Source: Neodiprion pinetum (lineage: Eukaryota; Arthropoda; Insecta; Hymenoptera; Diprionidae). Taken from it: DNA of 64,000 nt. A model generated the notes under the pieces. That model made no database searches. It worked only from the letters and a program-made list of their open reading frames with translations, and was not told the origin of the DNA. The DNA lies in NCBI RefSeq assembly GCF_021155775.2, contig NC_060235.2, forward strand, positions 42,876,701 to 42,940,700, read 5' to 3'. The position numbers were made by a program, and so were the translations under genes. Each line of letters begins with the position of its first letter. The stretch's first letter is position 1. This document shows, piece by piece, positions 13,801 to 28,700 of this stretch.

Positions 13801-16559
13801 TCTCAATATTTAGTCTAGCCTTTATGATCTCTAATGCTACGGGTAAAGATTCCTACGCTAAAAAAATTGATTTTGATAAGAATGCGCTCTTGACATAGTG
13901 TTATTGACTTATCATATAACCTATGACCTTAGCAAAAATATATTTGAATTATCTTCAAAGTGGCAACCATCGCTCGTACTCATTGGCCTTCAAATTTTTT
14001 TTGTTTTGCCTAATTCTCGATTACCCCAACTTCCATAATCTACTCATTAAAATTTGATTATTGCAGATATGGAAGTACCAACCAGATCTGAAGGACGAGG
14101 CTTTAATGCTCCTTTTGTGCCATCTAGTCCGATGGAAATATTTTTGGCAGCTTTGCTATGCCTGATCAGTGTAATAGTCGTCGCTTATACAATGGTAGTT
14201 CTCTATCGTTGTATTTGCAGCAGGAATTATGCAGAGTGGCGGGCTAGTTGGCACCAGCAAGAGAAGTCAAACGATTCCGTGACTCAACTCGTCATGGAAG
14301 CCGTGCCTTTGGTACTGGAAGGTCATACCCAAGAAGTCGAATGTATAGCAACAGACGGAAACACGATAGCCAGTGTATGCTTGGCTGGGCATATCAGAGT
14401 TTGGGATTCGATATCGGGAGAACAATTGGCTCACATAGACAGAAAGCAATTTTTCGGTAACTCCGCAAAGGATTTGAATCAGACGATTCCAGACTCTGAG
14501 GAGTTAATGTCAGATTACGAGAGCGGTTCCCCTCCATCCAGGGGCGAGATGGAAACTGCTAATTCGTACGGACTTTACTCAAATCTGAGCGGCGCTCAGG
14601 TGAGAAAAAGGAACGAGGGCATGTCGTACGACGTTAGGCATTCCCCTGGCTCTTCGCTGGACTACGACTATCAAATAAACGAATATAGTCCAGAAAAGCA
14701 GAGTGAGCTTATGCGCAGAAGTATCGACAGTAGCTTTAACTTCCCGGATTTAAGGTCGACCATAAACACCAACTTCTCTGCCATGAAATATTCACCCGTT
14801 CAAAAAAATTACGAACAGGGTTTTGACTTTGGCGATCGATATAAGCAACTGTTCGAGGAGCACAGGAAATCAATTGACGAAATTCAGAAGTCCGAAATTT
14901 CAGAGCGCCTTACTTTACCCAACAATCGATTGAACAATACTGAATCGATTAGCAGCGTCAATTCATTGGGTACAGATAAAACGGTACAAATTACATCCCA
15001 AAACGTATCGCCAATTTGGTGCATCGATTATCAAGAAAACCTCATTGTAGTCGGCTGCGCCAATGGAAATTTGGAGTTTTGGGAAGGAACTACTGGTTTG
15101 CTCAAGGTATACTAGGTGTTATATGATTTCCATTAGCTAGTCCGCCCCATTCTAGTTTATCTATATTAAAAACTGTTATTAATCTAATAAAAATTTTGTA
15201 CAGTGTATATTTGACGACGGATCAGGACTTGGAATATCTGCAATTAAGTTTATCGGCAACAGGGTAGTAGCGGCAAAGTTGAACGGATCTTTAGATTTTT
15301 TTCAACTTGAAATATACAACAGAGGACAGCACATGGACTGGTGTACAACTTCGTACAGAAGAAGTAAGCAAATTTTTTATATTCTCTACTCATCTTCTCC
15401 ATTAACTTGAATGAAATATTCTGATCCACGTGTACTTTCTTTCCAGCACACAACAGAACACGTAGCGCAGGATCGCCTATGGATATGGATAATTTCATCC
15501 CTACCGAAGATAATCTGCGCTGTATGAAAATTGGCTCCCATAGAGCACACCAACAGCCCATTACAGTTCTGGACAGCGAAGGCGGTAGAGTTCTTACCGG
15601 TAGTCAGGACCATACGCTTAAAGTATATAGGTTCGTAATGCTTTAATATGAGTCTACAACAATTGACTGCTTATCGAATTTTTTAGACCCTCTTCGAGAG
15701 TTTGACCAAGATTGAACTAATTTCCGACATTCCATTCTTCCTCTGAGTATCCCTGTAACAACAATATTCGTTCACTTTCTTCCAGGTTAGAAGATCAATT
15801 ACCCTTGTACACTCTGCACGGTCATTGCGGGCCGATATCGTGCCTCTTCATTGACAGGGTCAGTCCAATGACCTCTGGAAGCGGATCTCAGGATGGGTTG
15901 TTGTGCGTGTGGGACTTGCTGACAGGTAAGAAGTTGAACAAAACACATAAGCGAAGATTTAAAAGTTTGCCATTTAAAAGGGAATAGTAAATATCTAATT
16001 TCACTTCCCAAGCAACACGTGATACTCGGAATTCGAAACCATATTCAGGCTCAAAGTCTATTAAATTCTTTGCAGGCGCGTGCATGTACAGCACGCAAGC
16101 TCACGACGGAGCCGTCGCAGCGATAACTTGCTCTGCTTCGTATGTAATTAGTATAGGAACCGACGAGAGGCTGTGTGTTTGGGAGAGATTCCAGGGACAC
16201 TTGTTGCACGCTCTTCCGGCTCACAGGGCTGCCTACAGTCCGCAATTAGTTATGCTGACCCATCACCTGCTCATTACAAGTAACCAGGTACCAGCATCGA
16301 CAACTTTGCCATAACTCTATGTACGAGGAACTCGGATGAATTGTCTGATTAAAATATCGTTTGCAATATTCTCTTTCAGGGATGTTTGGTCGTTTGGGAC
16401 GTGAGGACAGGAGAGGCCGTAAGAGAAGTGAGACTGGGTCACAAAGACAGTTGCATCTTTGTTAAACAAATGCTGGCGCTGAGAGACAGTGTGGTTTGCG
16501 ACTTTAGTCGACAGTTAAGGATAGTCAGGTTTCCATTGGTATATGATAAGGTAGACTAA
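10849..16559 (+). CDS. SCAP: SREBP cleavage-activating protein (SCAP)
   Basis: SCAP is a polytopic ER membrane protein that senses sterols and escorts SREBP to the Golgi for cleavage. I infer twelve exons: 10849-10964, 11183-11416, 11500-11680, 11882-12027, 12123-13221, 13308-13581, 14067-15106, 15204-15363, 15447-15630, 15786-15925, 16076-16287 and 16380-16559. All have GT-AG borders and the joined length is 3966 nt (1321 aa; human SCAP is 1279). The start is supported by MSRSLPDRVAGLYYAHGLFC, which aligns with the vertebrate N terminus. A sterol-sensing domain lies at about residues 270-435. It keeps a YVYF motif (Tyr 285, matching human Tyr298) and IDIRR (Asp 430, matching Asp443). The luminal glycosylation sites NSS and YNIS sit where vertebrates have them. 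About eight WD40 blades fill the C-terminal third and would bind SREBP. The Sec24-binding hexapeptide MELADL is replaced by TELSSD. The exon 5 donor (after 13221) was chosen for phase over a nearer alternative. Confidence 0.95.
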
Positions 16560-19500
16560 GGATATGTACAACGCGGTCTGTACATAGTGTTAATTCATTT
16601 TTTTTTTTTTTTTGTTTTTAATCATGTATATTACAAAGCGTTTCCATCGAGAATGACGGACGTGGCGTCGTTGCATATTTCCCTGGAATTTATGAAGGAC
16701 AATATTCGAACATTTTACATAAAAACGTGAACGAGAACTTAATGCTTTCGCTCAAAGTAAGATATAAAATCAGTCGGTGGTTTTATGATTTTCAGAAGTC
16801 TAGCTCGACAGTGAGTTTTTTTAAATTGCTTCTTTTTTAGTCCACTATATTGCTATTTAAACGGTTTCTTGACTGGGATTTGTTAAATTTGATTACAAAA
16901 AGATTGTGTACCGAAGTTTTGTCTCGGTAGGTGAAATTAATTTTTAATGCTAATATGTTGTCCATTTTTTCCCAAACCTTTGCAAGACGTATTTGTCCTT
17001 TAAGCGATTAAAAAATATATACATATATATATACACAGTAGATAAATTCGGATTGAGCAGTCGATTTCTTATTATTTTCGTTTGGATTACTGCTAAAAAC
17101 TAAGACTGATCCAGGTTGTACCAATTGAAATCGGCGATCTTTGTTCCTTATTCGCTAATCTCTATTCGATCGTAAGTGCATTAAAGTAGAAAAATTTTTT
17201 CTTTTTATTTCACACAATCTTGAATCGTTCGCAATATTACGCATCCGGTATCACATCGATTTAGGTATATTTGTACGTATATTTATAAAGATTTACGTAG
17301 TTGATTTTAGTAAATGAAACTATATATACATGTATACATTTACACGTACAGGTATATCATATATATTTATGTACAACTAGAAATAATAACAAATTAACAA
17401 TTTAATATATACATGATATTGTATGTTGCATTTGCCAAACCGGTGCTGTTCATAAGAGAAAGAGAGGGAGAGAGTAAGAGAGTGAAAGAAGGTAAAAACA
17501 ATTGAGAATGAAAGACCAAAAAAAAAAAAACAACTTATTTTTACGTATGAATGATATTTTCAGCGTCATTTGACTTCAACCATAACAAATTTTACAGTAA
17601 GTTTATCGTTGACGTGGTCAAGTAATTACCAAATTGTTTCAAGTTTTAAAATTATAAAAATCCTTCACGTCCCCTTAGAGGGACTTGGATGGTATTCTGT
17701 TAATGTTAAATTAAACGTAATTGACGCTATTCTCTCAATGGCCTTAACCGACGAATCCTCAAATATGTTGATGTTGAAGTCTCTTATTGTCAGCATAAAT
17801 TTTCCGGTCTCACGAAGTTCATTGACGAATGTCCAGTCCTCTTTTCCCCTTTGACAATTAATGCAATAACATGCATACCTACACGAGTGCCTTCGATTAA
17901 ACTGTATTCATTGTTGTTGTCTTTGCTGCCTATCATGTCTCATGTATGTTTTGTCTTGGCACAAATAGAAACAAACACGAATGGATCTGTATTATCAGTT
18001 GTGAGGATGAAGACGAACAAGTTTCGTCCCGAATCATGTGATTAATTTCATTTGTAGAAGATTTCGAAACACAGAGAATTGAACGAACAAAAATTAAATG
18101 CAAATTTGTTTTTAAAAAACCTATTTAAGGAATCGTGGTGTTCATTCCTAAACCTATGCTACTTGACGAGTTGGAACATTAGACACGAGACTTTGAAAGT
18201 AGGGTCTACGGATATTTTTCTAATTTTTCTAGTACGCTTGACATTCTAAATGTGAAATGGCAACCATAGCTTCATTTGTGATGTGATCCACCTCGGAACT
18301 TTGGCGTTAAAAAATTCACGTAACTGTGAATCGAGATAAAAATAGAAATTATTGTCTCGTACCTGAGGTCAGAGTGCCATAGTTCATAAGGAAAGTACTC
18401 GAGGTGTATCTCACTCATTTTCTTCATTCTATGATATGTCGTAGTGTACTAAAAACTTTGGACACGTTTTTTTAAACGTGCTAATTCGTTCGTTTGAGGG
18501 TAGAAAAATACCTGGGGTACTTTTCAAGTTACTAGCATCTTGGAGACAGAGTCACAAAAGCCTTAAGTCTTAACGTGTGGACTGTAGATTTATTTAGAGA
18601 TCTAAGTATAAGTAACGGCTATTTTTTTTTTTCTTCAAATTTTCCATGAAATGGAAAGGTATTTTAGATATGCTTCATTAAACAATTATATACGTATTGA
18701 GCCGTAGAAAGTGTCACTTTGAAGAACGAAAACAGGCGTGAGAGCGACATTTTCATATTCGTGCCAAACAAACATCGTAAAGGCATCATTATGACAGCTA
18801 AGATAAGAAGCGTCAAGAATTTTACACAAAGCAGAAGGGAATTCGAAAATATCGAATTCGATACGTTGATACGATACAGGTATTACAATCAAAGCTGGTA
18901 ATTCTTTCATTGGTACACATAATGACAAAACGTCAAGTAAACCTATAATTTATTTATTAATTGCAGATATTTACTTGTATGTCGAGATTTCTCAATTATT
19001 CTTAACATTGCTGTAAACATGTACGTATATTAAATTACGAATGACCCGGACAACCTTCATTAATTACGACAATGTCGTTCTACATAAAAGTTTATTTATT
19101 ACTTTATTCTTCATTAAAATTTACAAAAATAAAATAAACAAAGTTAGATCTCGGCACGTGTAGCATTAGACCAAATCAATATTATGATAGTAATAATAGT
19201 AGTAGTACTTATTTTAAACATCCTAGAGATGATAATTAAATTATTCAATTTTTTATATCTAGCGAATCAATACATGTACGAAAATAAACGCAAGCCAGAT
19301 TGTAAAATTAATTCTAAAATGCCACATCAAAGTTGCGTATGATTGAATAATCATCGATTGTCTGAAAATGAACCAAAGTACATTACATTTGCGTAAAATT
19401 CATTCGCTCTAATGAATCTTGCAACGTGAATATATATGTAAAGTGAAATGCGTTTATAATACGAAGAGCTCACTAATATCAAAAGTTATTAAATCCGCGT

Positions 19501-22480
19501 AATTTTTATAACTTGTACCATACATATATTATATATAGTTTATTCGAATAGTATAAAACACGTTTTCAATCAGCTTGTTCGGTTATTAATAAATTATCGT
19601 GATTGATACCTATTAATCCTGTCAATTGCCTCCATCACATCCTTCTTCTGATCACCTATTTCGAGCATAAATTACATTCCATAACGTTTAAAACAAATGG
19701 TGAAAAAAATTATATCGGTATTGATACCGTGCGCACTTGGCGTACGTCTCGCATTCGTATTTAAACCAGCGGTTCTGTGCATAATCTTCACTGCTGACTA
19801 CTTGAATGTGAAATTGAAGGCAGAGGCTAAGATAATAACATTATTAATTTATACGCGTACAACGGTGATTTTATCGGAGCAACGGTGTGTACAACGTGTG
19901 TGACATGTAAAAGTCAGGGATGGCCAACTTAATTAAATCTTGAATGGCCAACTTAAATCAGTCCCGAGATCTACTAATCTCAAATGTCGACCACCCATAG
20001 AGGGAAAGGATTATATTGCGATATTGTGAATTTGTATCACGGAAATGCGCGGTTGAAATGACTAAAAATTTTGTTGAACGCACCTTAATCCTTTTATTTT
20101 AAAAATATGAAATTGTTGTATAAAAACAAATTAAGCTTGTTTCTAATTCATGTTTTTTGTTGAGTCAAAAGCTCAATGGTTGAAGCAGTTAATGAATTTT
20201 GTTGTTACGAAAATTTTTTGTGATTACCGAACATTAGAGTTCACAATACTTATTCATCGGATGATATCATTTATATTTCGCTGGGCCAAATCATTTTGAC
20301 AAACTAATTAAATCGAAATCGCTGAATTGAAGTCATCGTATTTGGGAACAAATAAGGGATACTAGATTGAAGCGAATGGACCCTAAAAAAATCTAATTCG
20401 TTGGTTTGAGAATTCTTTACCCTCCGAGCCGAATTAAATGAAAAATTATACTTTTTGACAGAGTCATGTACTTTTTATAGCATTGCATCGATCGATTGAT
20501 CTAATAGCCACGATCGACCGGTTGGCAATGCCTGTTATCGGCTAATGCATAGATCCGGCTTTCACGAATTTAAAGATGTGCCGTCTCGACTTTGGAGCAC
20601 TGGTTAACGTTATCGGCTCATGCATCGTGCAATTTATTGAATAGTATCCGTTGCCCGCAGTCTGCAGCAATTTGAGTTGACCTCTGAGTATAATTGAATC
20701 ATATCAAACTTGTTTGAGTTGAATCAATTTAACGAGTGCGTCTCGAGTCGTATGGCGAAGTAAATTAATTAATCACTCATAAAAAAAATCAACGCTGTTT
20801 GCCGCAAACAAAGGTCAGCGTTAGTCGCGTGCACAGATACGCGTCTCAATTAATAATAAACAATCACACGGAGCAAATGAATACATTTCAATTGAGACAT
20901 TCTGTATACTCGTTTTTGAACGAAAGTTTTTATTTCATCCGACGAGGCAAGATCATCGCAATATTTTCTCGAACGTCAATACAAACATCACGCAGACTGC
21001 TTGTATAAACAATACGTGCATTTTCTTCGCCTTGCAAATACGTTTTCTACGAATGGTGTAAAAAATTGCAAAATTATTTCCTCACTGGTATCGCCCTCCA
21101 CGTATACCTACAATATACGTTTTTCTTCATACGATTGTCTGTAATTAATTTTCATGGTTCTCGCTGATTAAGAGTAAATGATATTCTTCGTCTCAGGAGG
21201 GGTTTCCACGTGTGCATATGCAGTTATAAATTGCAACGTCAAGGTTGATTAAAATATGTAAACAATAGCGCCAAACCGTTGATTCTTATTCATTGATATG
21301 AAAAAACAAATATTTTTCAATTAATCCGCACTATGCGAATTAATTACAGACATCACTTACACAGTGATCACCTATCTAACGAACCAAAATTTAAAAAGTC
21401 GGTAAACGTATCCGCGACACTCATGATCAGCCACGTGCGGACAGAGGCTTGGTTTTTAGGTTTCTTGACAAAAGTTGTACTGTAAATGTTTATTCTAGAA
21501 CCACGCGATTATTTTAAGCATGTCGTATTCGATATATTGTCCAACGTACCAGGTCAGGTTAGTGTCGTCGTAATTAGGTAAACCAATCGTCGTATAACCT
21601 CAGACTCCTTTACTTTCACTTGTATTCCGCAACGGCCACCAAACCTTTTACGTTGTCCCTGTTTCTTGCGGCACATAACGCATTCGTTACCCCTGCATGT
21701 CTACACACGATATTTCAGTCTTGAGTTCCTTCTACACCGAATCTCATCATTGTAAACTCTGGGTTAACGGTGCATAGAAAATTGGTGACCATCTTTTAAA
21801 CCGCTCGGAATTTGCGGGTTCCTTCAGCGCCTCGGATACATCTGAGTATCTCGGGAATTCGACTGAATCGCAAACAGTAGCTTTCCAAAATTGTTCTGGT
21901 ACTCATAGCGGCTTAAGAGTAACTCATTCAAAATTAAAATTTTTTTTTATAATCATTCACTAAAGATGATCGAAGAGTTGGACAAGTGATTGTTTTCTCG
22001 TTTAAACAGAAATTCACGGTTACTTTGATCATTCCAAGCAAATTATGCGAGTATCCAGTCGTAAAAAACTTGGTCTATACATTTGGGTTTTTATTTGGTG
22101 ATATCAAGACCAGGTTAAAAACTATTTCTTAATTGGATTATATAGGTTCGCTCTCCCGGAGCAATAAGATTTTTTCAAGCACATGGTTTTTTAATTGGTC
22201 TTGAAAAGTACTAGATTCCGATTTTGGAACGAGCCAATGGCTCGTAGCTCCATGAATTCCAACCTTGCCGCTGACCACGAGCTTCGAGAGCTATAAGTAA
22301 GAATACGCCGACGTCGCTGAAGAAGCGTTTTGAAAACGCCTTGAGAATGGAACGAAAAATTGAATGAAACGAAGACTACCGGGGTGGGGCAGAAGAACTA
22401 CTTCTTAACGTATAGGTACGTAGATGGTATAACAGCTGGCGTGAGGTGAGGTAGTGGAAATTGTGCCGATGTTATACAGT
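16560..22480. other. Non-coding region after SCAP
   Basis: This holds the SCAP 3' UTR, whose end I could not fix, followed by AT-rich intergenic sequence. I recognise no gene. TA-rich microsatellites occur near 17020 and 17340. A hAT-like element lies at 19915-20534. The small open frames, including one of 96 codons near 22648, are not supported by codon pattern or family similarity as read. Confidence 0.6.
19915..20534. mobile_element. hAT-like non-autonomous element
   Basis: The left end reads CAGGGATGGCCAACTT. The right end reads CGGTTGGCAATGCCTG, whose reverse complement begins CAGGCATTGCCAACCG, so the 16-bp ends match at most positions. Subterminal 'gatctactaatctc' and 'gatctaatagccacgatcgacc' have the wording I recall for insect hAT-type MITEs. 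The left end is partly duplicated (a second 'atggccaacttaa' about 26 bp in). I could not find the expected 8-bp target duplication, so one edge may be rearranged. No transposase frame remains in the 620 bp. Confidence 0.5.
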
Positions 22481-22746
22481 GGCGAATTTATGTCAGTATG
22501 CTCGTGGATTCTGAACGAAGTAAACGGAGTGAGCGAAAGATTCAGCCGGAGTCTATTCCTCTGCGGTCTTCGTCTCTACGTAATTTGAGACGTATTCATT
22601 TCGCATCGCATTCGCGCGATCGCCGAACAGTCATCTGACTTGATCTATTGTCATGGAAATTGTCTGAAGAAACTTGTTATAACGTAGAATCACGAATTTA
22701 CTGCAATTGTCAAACGAGAAATCATTGGCGCTACCGCTTCCAAAAT
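22480..22746 (+). promoter_or_regulatory. Probable 5' region of the sugar transporter
   Basis: A locally CpG-richer block (around 22500-22640) directly precedes the proposed first coding exon. The start codon at 22747 has A at -3 and G at +4, a good context. No TATA box is evident. The block is assigned by position; the transcription start is not identified. Confidence 0.3.
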
Positions 22747-25700
22747 ATGGGACCTTCCTCGAACCAGGATCAGACTATAAGGTGGGTGAGAAGAATGAGC
22801 GTTACGCAGATTAACTTGACAATGTGTAGAATAAATTATTATTATGTCATATTTCACGTTGAAATCAATTTTTCTATCTTTTGTCTGTGGCTATTTTTTG
22901 GTAATGCACGAATGCCAATTCTATGCACGATATTTTAAATCCAAACTATTTTATCGATTTCAATCCCGTGCATATGCTATATTTCGAATCGTACAATTTG
23001 ACGATGTCGGCTGGTCGTGAGCCTTGAAATATACATATATATATATACATATATATATATGTATACACAAATATTAAGTTCCAGACTTTACACGGTCTAC
23101 AGAATATCGGATTTACTTAGAACGGTCATGAATTGTTATTCGTGACGATAATGTATATTACTATCTAAGTCGCCGGTATAATCTCAGAATGTGTAGAATA
23201 ATTCTCGATCCTTCAAGTTTTTCAACACGATTCTAAACTGCGTGTGATACATGCATGAATATTTGTTACAGTTTTCACAAAGTAAACCTCTTATATAAAA
23301 TCATGTTTGTATTATCGCGCTTAATGCTCCTGATACGAGGCCGCTTTATCGTGTATTAGAAAATTTTTTTACCAAACCTGAAAAAACGCAGGCAATTTCA
23401 TTTGCAAGAGATGATTAAACTTAGGTTGCAGAATGCTGCTACGAATATTATTAATAATTTGAATACGCGGGAGTTAAACTAGATTAGTTATTTGTTTATC
23501 ATTATTTCCGTAGATTTTTATTTCGTCATTATACATGATTGTGAGTGTCAGGATCTTCAATCAAATTTATTTAATAATCATTTTTTAATTAAACATTTTT
23601 CTTTTACACGAAACTCATTGCCAGTAGCAAAATTAGTTGACACGCATCATATGACCACGTGCATCCTGGCACGCGTTAAAACTGACCTTAACAGTCAAGT
23701 GTCAATGATTATTAATACGCGATATCAGGCTGTTATAGAATAAAAAGAAATATAAATGATCGTGGTCGTGAGATAAATATCGAGAAAACGTAAAAGATTG
23801 AATAATTTTCTAGTTCTGGAAAAAATTTCTGTCACAAATTTCTGGATCGCGTTGTCATCTACTTCGTGATCATTTTTTCGAATACAATTATCAAGAGTAT
23901 TGCCACATCGCATGCTGTACTGAAAATTATTGTAGTTTACAAAGAGATACCACTAGGAAAAAAATTGAAGTAATTTTCACTTTGCGGAGCTGTTAAGTTA
24001 ATAGATTATGCGACATGAATTCTGGAAAATGTGATCCCCAAAGCCGCTAATTGTTTTTTGTGGCTTTTGAACACCGGTTACAAGTCGTTTTGATCTATAT
24101 CGAACAAATTCATGATTATATTGTCGTAAATAGAAAAATTAAATACAGAATTTTTGGGGCACGACGGGCCTTCTCCAAAAATGATTTGAACAAGTACTTT
24201 TTTTTTCCAACGACTCTGCATCCTTTAATTCTGCCTGTGTCGAATGAATCATTGATTATCTATCAACATGTACAACCAAAAAAATTTATATTCCCTTCGT
24301 CTAAGATATCATTTTCAAAGAATCTTGTATAAAAATTCGTTTCAATCCTAAAAGAATGTTGCATACTTTAATTAAATACATATTTAACCAACCTCTAATA
24401 ATGTCTCGATATTGGAAAGAAAAGATTGTTTTTTTTTTATTTTCATTCAACATTTTCCAGGGGGTCCATTGTACCCCACGCAACCCGATATATTTATAGT
24501 TGCTGTTATCGTCGATCGAAGAATACAATTCTAAAAGCTTTTCATAACGGCTACCGACATATGGCGGCTATCAATGAAGCCATCGGGCGTCTGGATAATC
24601 AAAGCTACCGCTGCAGACGATGACCCGCATCGAATGAAAGTCATTAAACAATTGCAGTACATCGGTGAATGGCTTCCATGTATCGCTTCACTCCTAAAGC
24701 AACCTGTAGGTCCATTGTTGCAAGAGCAACATTTATTTTTTGGCATATCATATCACGTATGACTGATTGAAGTAATACACGCACACCGCGTCGTAGTTGT
24801 ACTTTTCTATTATGCCGCAAATTGGGATGCAGTAAAATGGTAATTGTTTGAGTAATCGCCGTTAAATGCACGCAGTGTAGGACAAGGCTACCCGAGCTCA
24901 TTGTCGGTAAGAGTGAAACACTCGGCACAATTCTATAAGTACGTAGTAAATTGACGCGTCGCTGCCGCCTAATCGCTTAATATTGTTGTCTCACGTTACA
25001 TCACATTCTTCTACAATACGCATGTACCTACCTTACGTTTATACACGGAATTTTTGAGACTGACGCTGATTCCGGAAAAAAGAAAAAATATGATATTGAT
25101 TAAAAAACTTGAATAAATTCACGAAGTCTTTATTCCTCCACGTTGAAAACGTGAATCTCTGCTATGCGAGATAAAATCATTAATATACTTTATTACATGG
25201 AATATTATTGTAATTTTTGAATAATAATTAATTTTAGAGTGTGACATCCGGTCGTTGCATCATGACTAGTTGCAAACATGCAGCATCGCGGCTCTGCACG
25301 TCACCTGCATTGCGGATTATCGCCACCTGTATAACGATGCGAGGATTATGAAAGTGTCGCGAGCTTAATGACCTTCTTACAGCCGTAGAAGTGCACTTGA
25401 CTGTGCACCGATATAACTGAAATAGTGCGCTAATTACAATTGTAATACACATACATCAAGATCCATACATCCTCTTATATTCTCATTCCAGCATTGCAGT
25501 CTGTGATGGGATTGCGCAGTTTACGCCAGGTCGTTGTACTAGGACATATTATGCCAGTATTAACGTAGAGCTGAGAAATGAAATCGTTTCACAATGCAAA
25601 TTGTTATTTACCTACCTAACCAATAAACCGGTTTGAAGGGGATTTTTCATCGTGTCATACGTCCTGCCGTATACCCGTTATTACACATACATATTTATTT

Positions 25701-28700
25701 TTCGACGCGCAGTACGATTGCTGCTCAGCAGATTACTTGTCGGTAGAGTAATTACGGGCAGTGCGATTTACGATCCTCTGTAAAAGTTAAATTATACCTA
25801 CAACAATTGTAATATTCTCGGTGTGATTTGCGAGGCGATAAAAATGACGAAAGGACGCGTTTGACTGAAAGAAAAATTGAAAGAAAAAAAACAAACACAT
25901 TGTCGTACAAATCTAATGAGTTACTAGTGTGATGGCTATCCGGTGTTACACAAGCAGCCGTATTATTTGGCTCTGGAATATTTTTTCCTCGCAAGGTCGA
26001 TATCGAAACAGGACGCCTAATGTCATAATTATCTTACGAACGAAACTTCAAGAGCTTGAAGAATATCCGTCTACTGATTGTGAGAACCAACGTGCCAGGC
26101 TTTGCTATTCAGAATTAAGCTTCGTCACTGCGAGATAGTTCACCGGTACGTTACGAATTGTCGTAGACCATGCATATAACGGTTAGCTACGTGGTAATAG
26201 GTGAAGGTTGTAAGCAATAAGGAACGGCAAATCCAAGCGTCCAGTTCGTTCAGCAGGAAATTAATTGATTGGTCCTCATGAGAGGACTGTATAACGGTGC
26301 TTATGAAGCGCGACGGAGCTACCGCGCTATCTTTTACCACTGAATAAGTTTTAGGAGGAAAGATAAATCATACCGGCCCCAACCGGTATCTGTAGTAGGA
26401 TTCGATCGAATCGTTCATTAACACCGAGGACTGCGAAAAATGTCAACGATATCTGAAGTCAAAGTTATTCAAAGAGTAAAAGGATACGAAACCCTAAAAC
26501 TATTATGACGACAATGTTTCAGTAACAACCGGAAATTGCCACAAAACGAGCAGAATATAACGTCGGGACCAGAGGTGATAGCGGTCTCAAAATCGAGACA
26601 AGCAGCTCCGCAGGTACTGGCAGTCGGTGCAAAAAACCTTTTATTACTGAGCTATGGTTGTACAATTGGATTTAGCACCATTCTCCTTCCTGCTCTGCAG
26701 AAAGCGGAACCCGAAATTGATGTCACCCTCGACGAAATCACGTGGATCAGTAAGTCACGCGATCATTGCGAATAGCGCACTAATTATGCTAAATATTTTA
26801 ATTACCTTGAACGAAAACGGTATTAAACCTGAACAAGGAACCGAAATCTTTTAGGCCATTAAATTTCATCACTTTATTCAGGTAGTCTCAACTTGATCCT
26901 CGTCCCTGTCGGATGTCTGGGCAGTGGATTAATATCTGGTTACCTTGGGAGAAGGAAGACGATGATGATATTAAATGCTCCGTTCATCGCTGCCTGGATT
27001 ATGTACTATTATTCCTACAACTCGTCCATGCTTTTTTGTGCCTTAGCCATGACGGGGCTTACCGGTGGCCTCTTGGAAGCACCGGTGCTAACGTATGTCG
27101 CAGAGGTGACGCAACCACACCTTCGGGGCATGCTATCAGCGACTTCGACCATGTCCGTAATTCTCGGCATCTTTATTCAAATGCTAGCGGGTAGCTTGAC
27201 CACCTGGAGGATGGTCGCTCTCGTAAACATGATGTTTCCGATATTGTGCTTCGTCTTACTGTGTCTGATTCCCGAAAGTCCTCATTGGCTCATTGGTAAG
27301 GAGAAGGAAAAATCATGTAACGTTTATTTACTACTGCGTCCGTCCGCAGTGGATGCACGGAGGGAAAGGAACTCTTGAACCAACGAAACAGATTTTATTG
27401 GTGTGCATTCACTTAAATCCGGTATCCCTAATTTCTTCCAAATACGACGACTTTAATTCAACGATTTTGATTTGGTTAATTTGCCAAAATGAATCAGTCA
27501 AGCGAATTCCTTGATTCAACAAAAGCCTTTCTTGTCGCGATGGTGTGAAGTATTCATTCGAGTGAACCTGTTGATGCGTTTCCGACATTGAGTCAACTAA
27601 ATATGATCTCATTTCAAGTTTATATGTTGTTCCTCCAAGTCGCATGTTCGTTGACAGAAACAATTAGGTATTTCAAATGAAATATGTACACGAATCTAGC
27701 CAAGAAAAAATTAACATCGATCGAATGCCATACTTTGTTGATCTAGCCGGACCTTGTTTAGCGTAATCAACTGGTTCAATCGGTTGCACCAATTTGTTTA
27801 CGAGGTAAATGAAACACCACATGCGTTGAAAGAAGTACAGAATATATTCATCGTAGACGTCAGTACGTTAGTATTATAAACGGCTACCAGGCGGTGAACT
27901 TTCTCGCTATGGAAGTAGCTTTGAAAATTCTCATAAAACTGGGTCGTCACCTTGAAAGTCAGAATTTGTACATCTACGTATACAACCATAAGGTTTCAGG
28001 TATCACCTATCAAGTATCGGGAAAATGCCACAAAATATCGCGTCAACGGAATTACAAATGATATATCGTGCGATGAATACGTCTTGTGCGCTTGAGTAAT
28101 TCTAAGTTTTAGCCATCGCAAATGATTTTTGTGACAAAAAATTTCATTACCTGCTTCAACGATTGAACTCTTGACTCAACAAGAAAACATGAACTGGAAA
28201 AAATTTAATCTGTTCCGATACAACGATTTCATATTTTTAAAATAAAAACGATTGCGGTGCGTTCAATCAAATTTTTAGCCATTTCAATACGAGGTTGAAG
28301 TTGGTAACGTTATCGTAATGAAACATTGGGGAAAAAATCACTATTTTCTTAATTTTACAATGATTTTGAAGAAACCAATATTTCGAAACACAAGTGCGAT
28401 ATTTTTCGCTCATATTTTCTGGGACTTTTTCAGAAAAGGGACGCATGAAGGAGGCTTTAAAGGCGTTGCGCTGGCTTCGGGGATGGGTGCCTGCCGACCA
28501 CGTCCGGGAGGAATACAACACCGTCTGCGAGTCCATTCAAAAGCCGCAGCAATTAGAAGCAGCGGGTGGAGAAAGAGCCTGGAGGCACTACACGAATCGC
28601 ACCTTCTGGGTGCCCTTTTTCTTGGTCAGCTGGGCCTTCCTTGTCGGTCACTTTGGCGGCATGACGCCGTTGCAGACGTTCGCAGTGTCTGTCTTCGGTG

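Noticed and set aside
26536..26538. TTG as start codon of the sugar transporter
   Set aside because: Nuclear genes start at ATG; the acceptor just upstream and the phase-matched ATG exon at 22747 explain the frame better.
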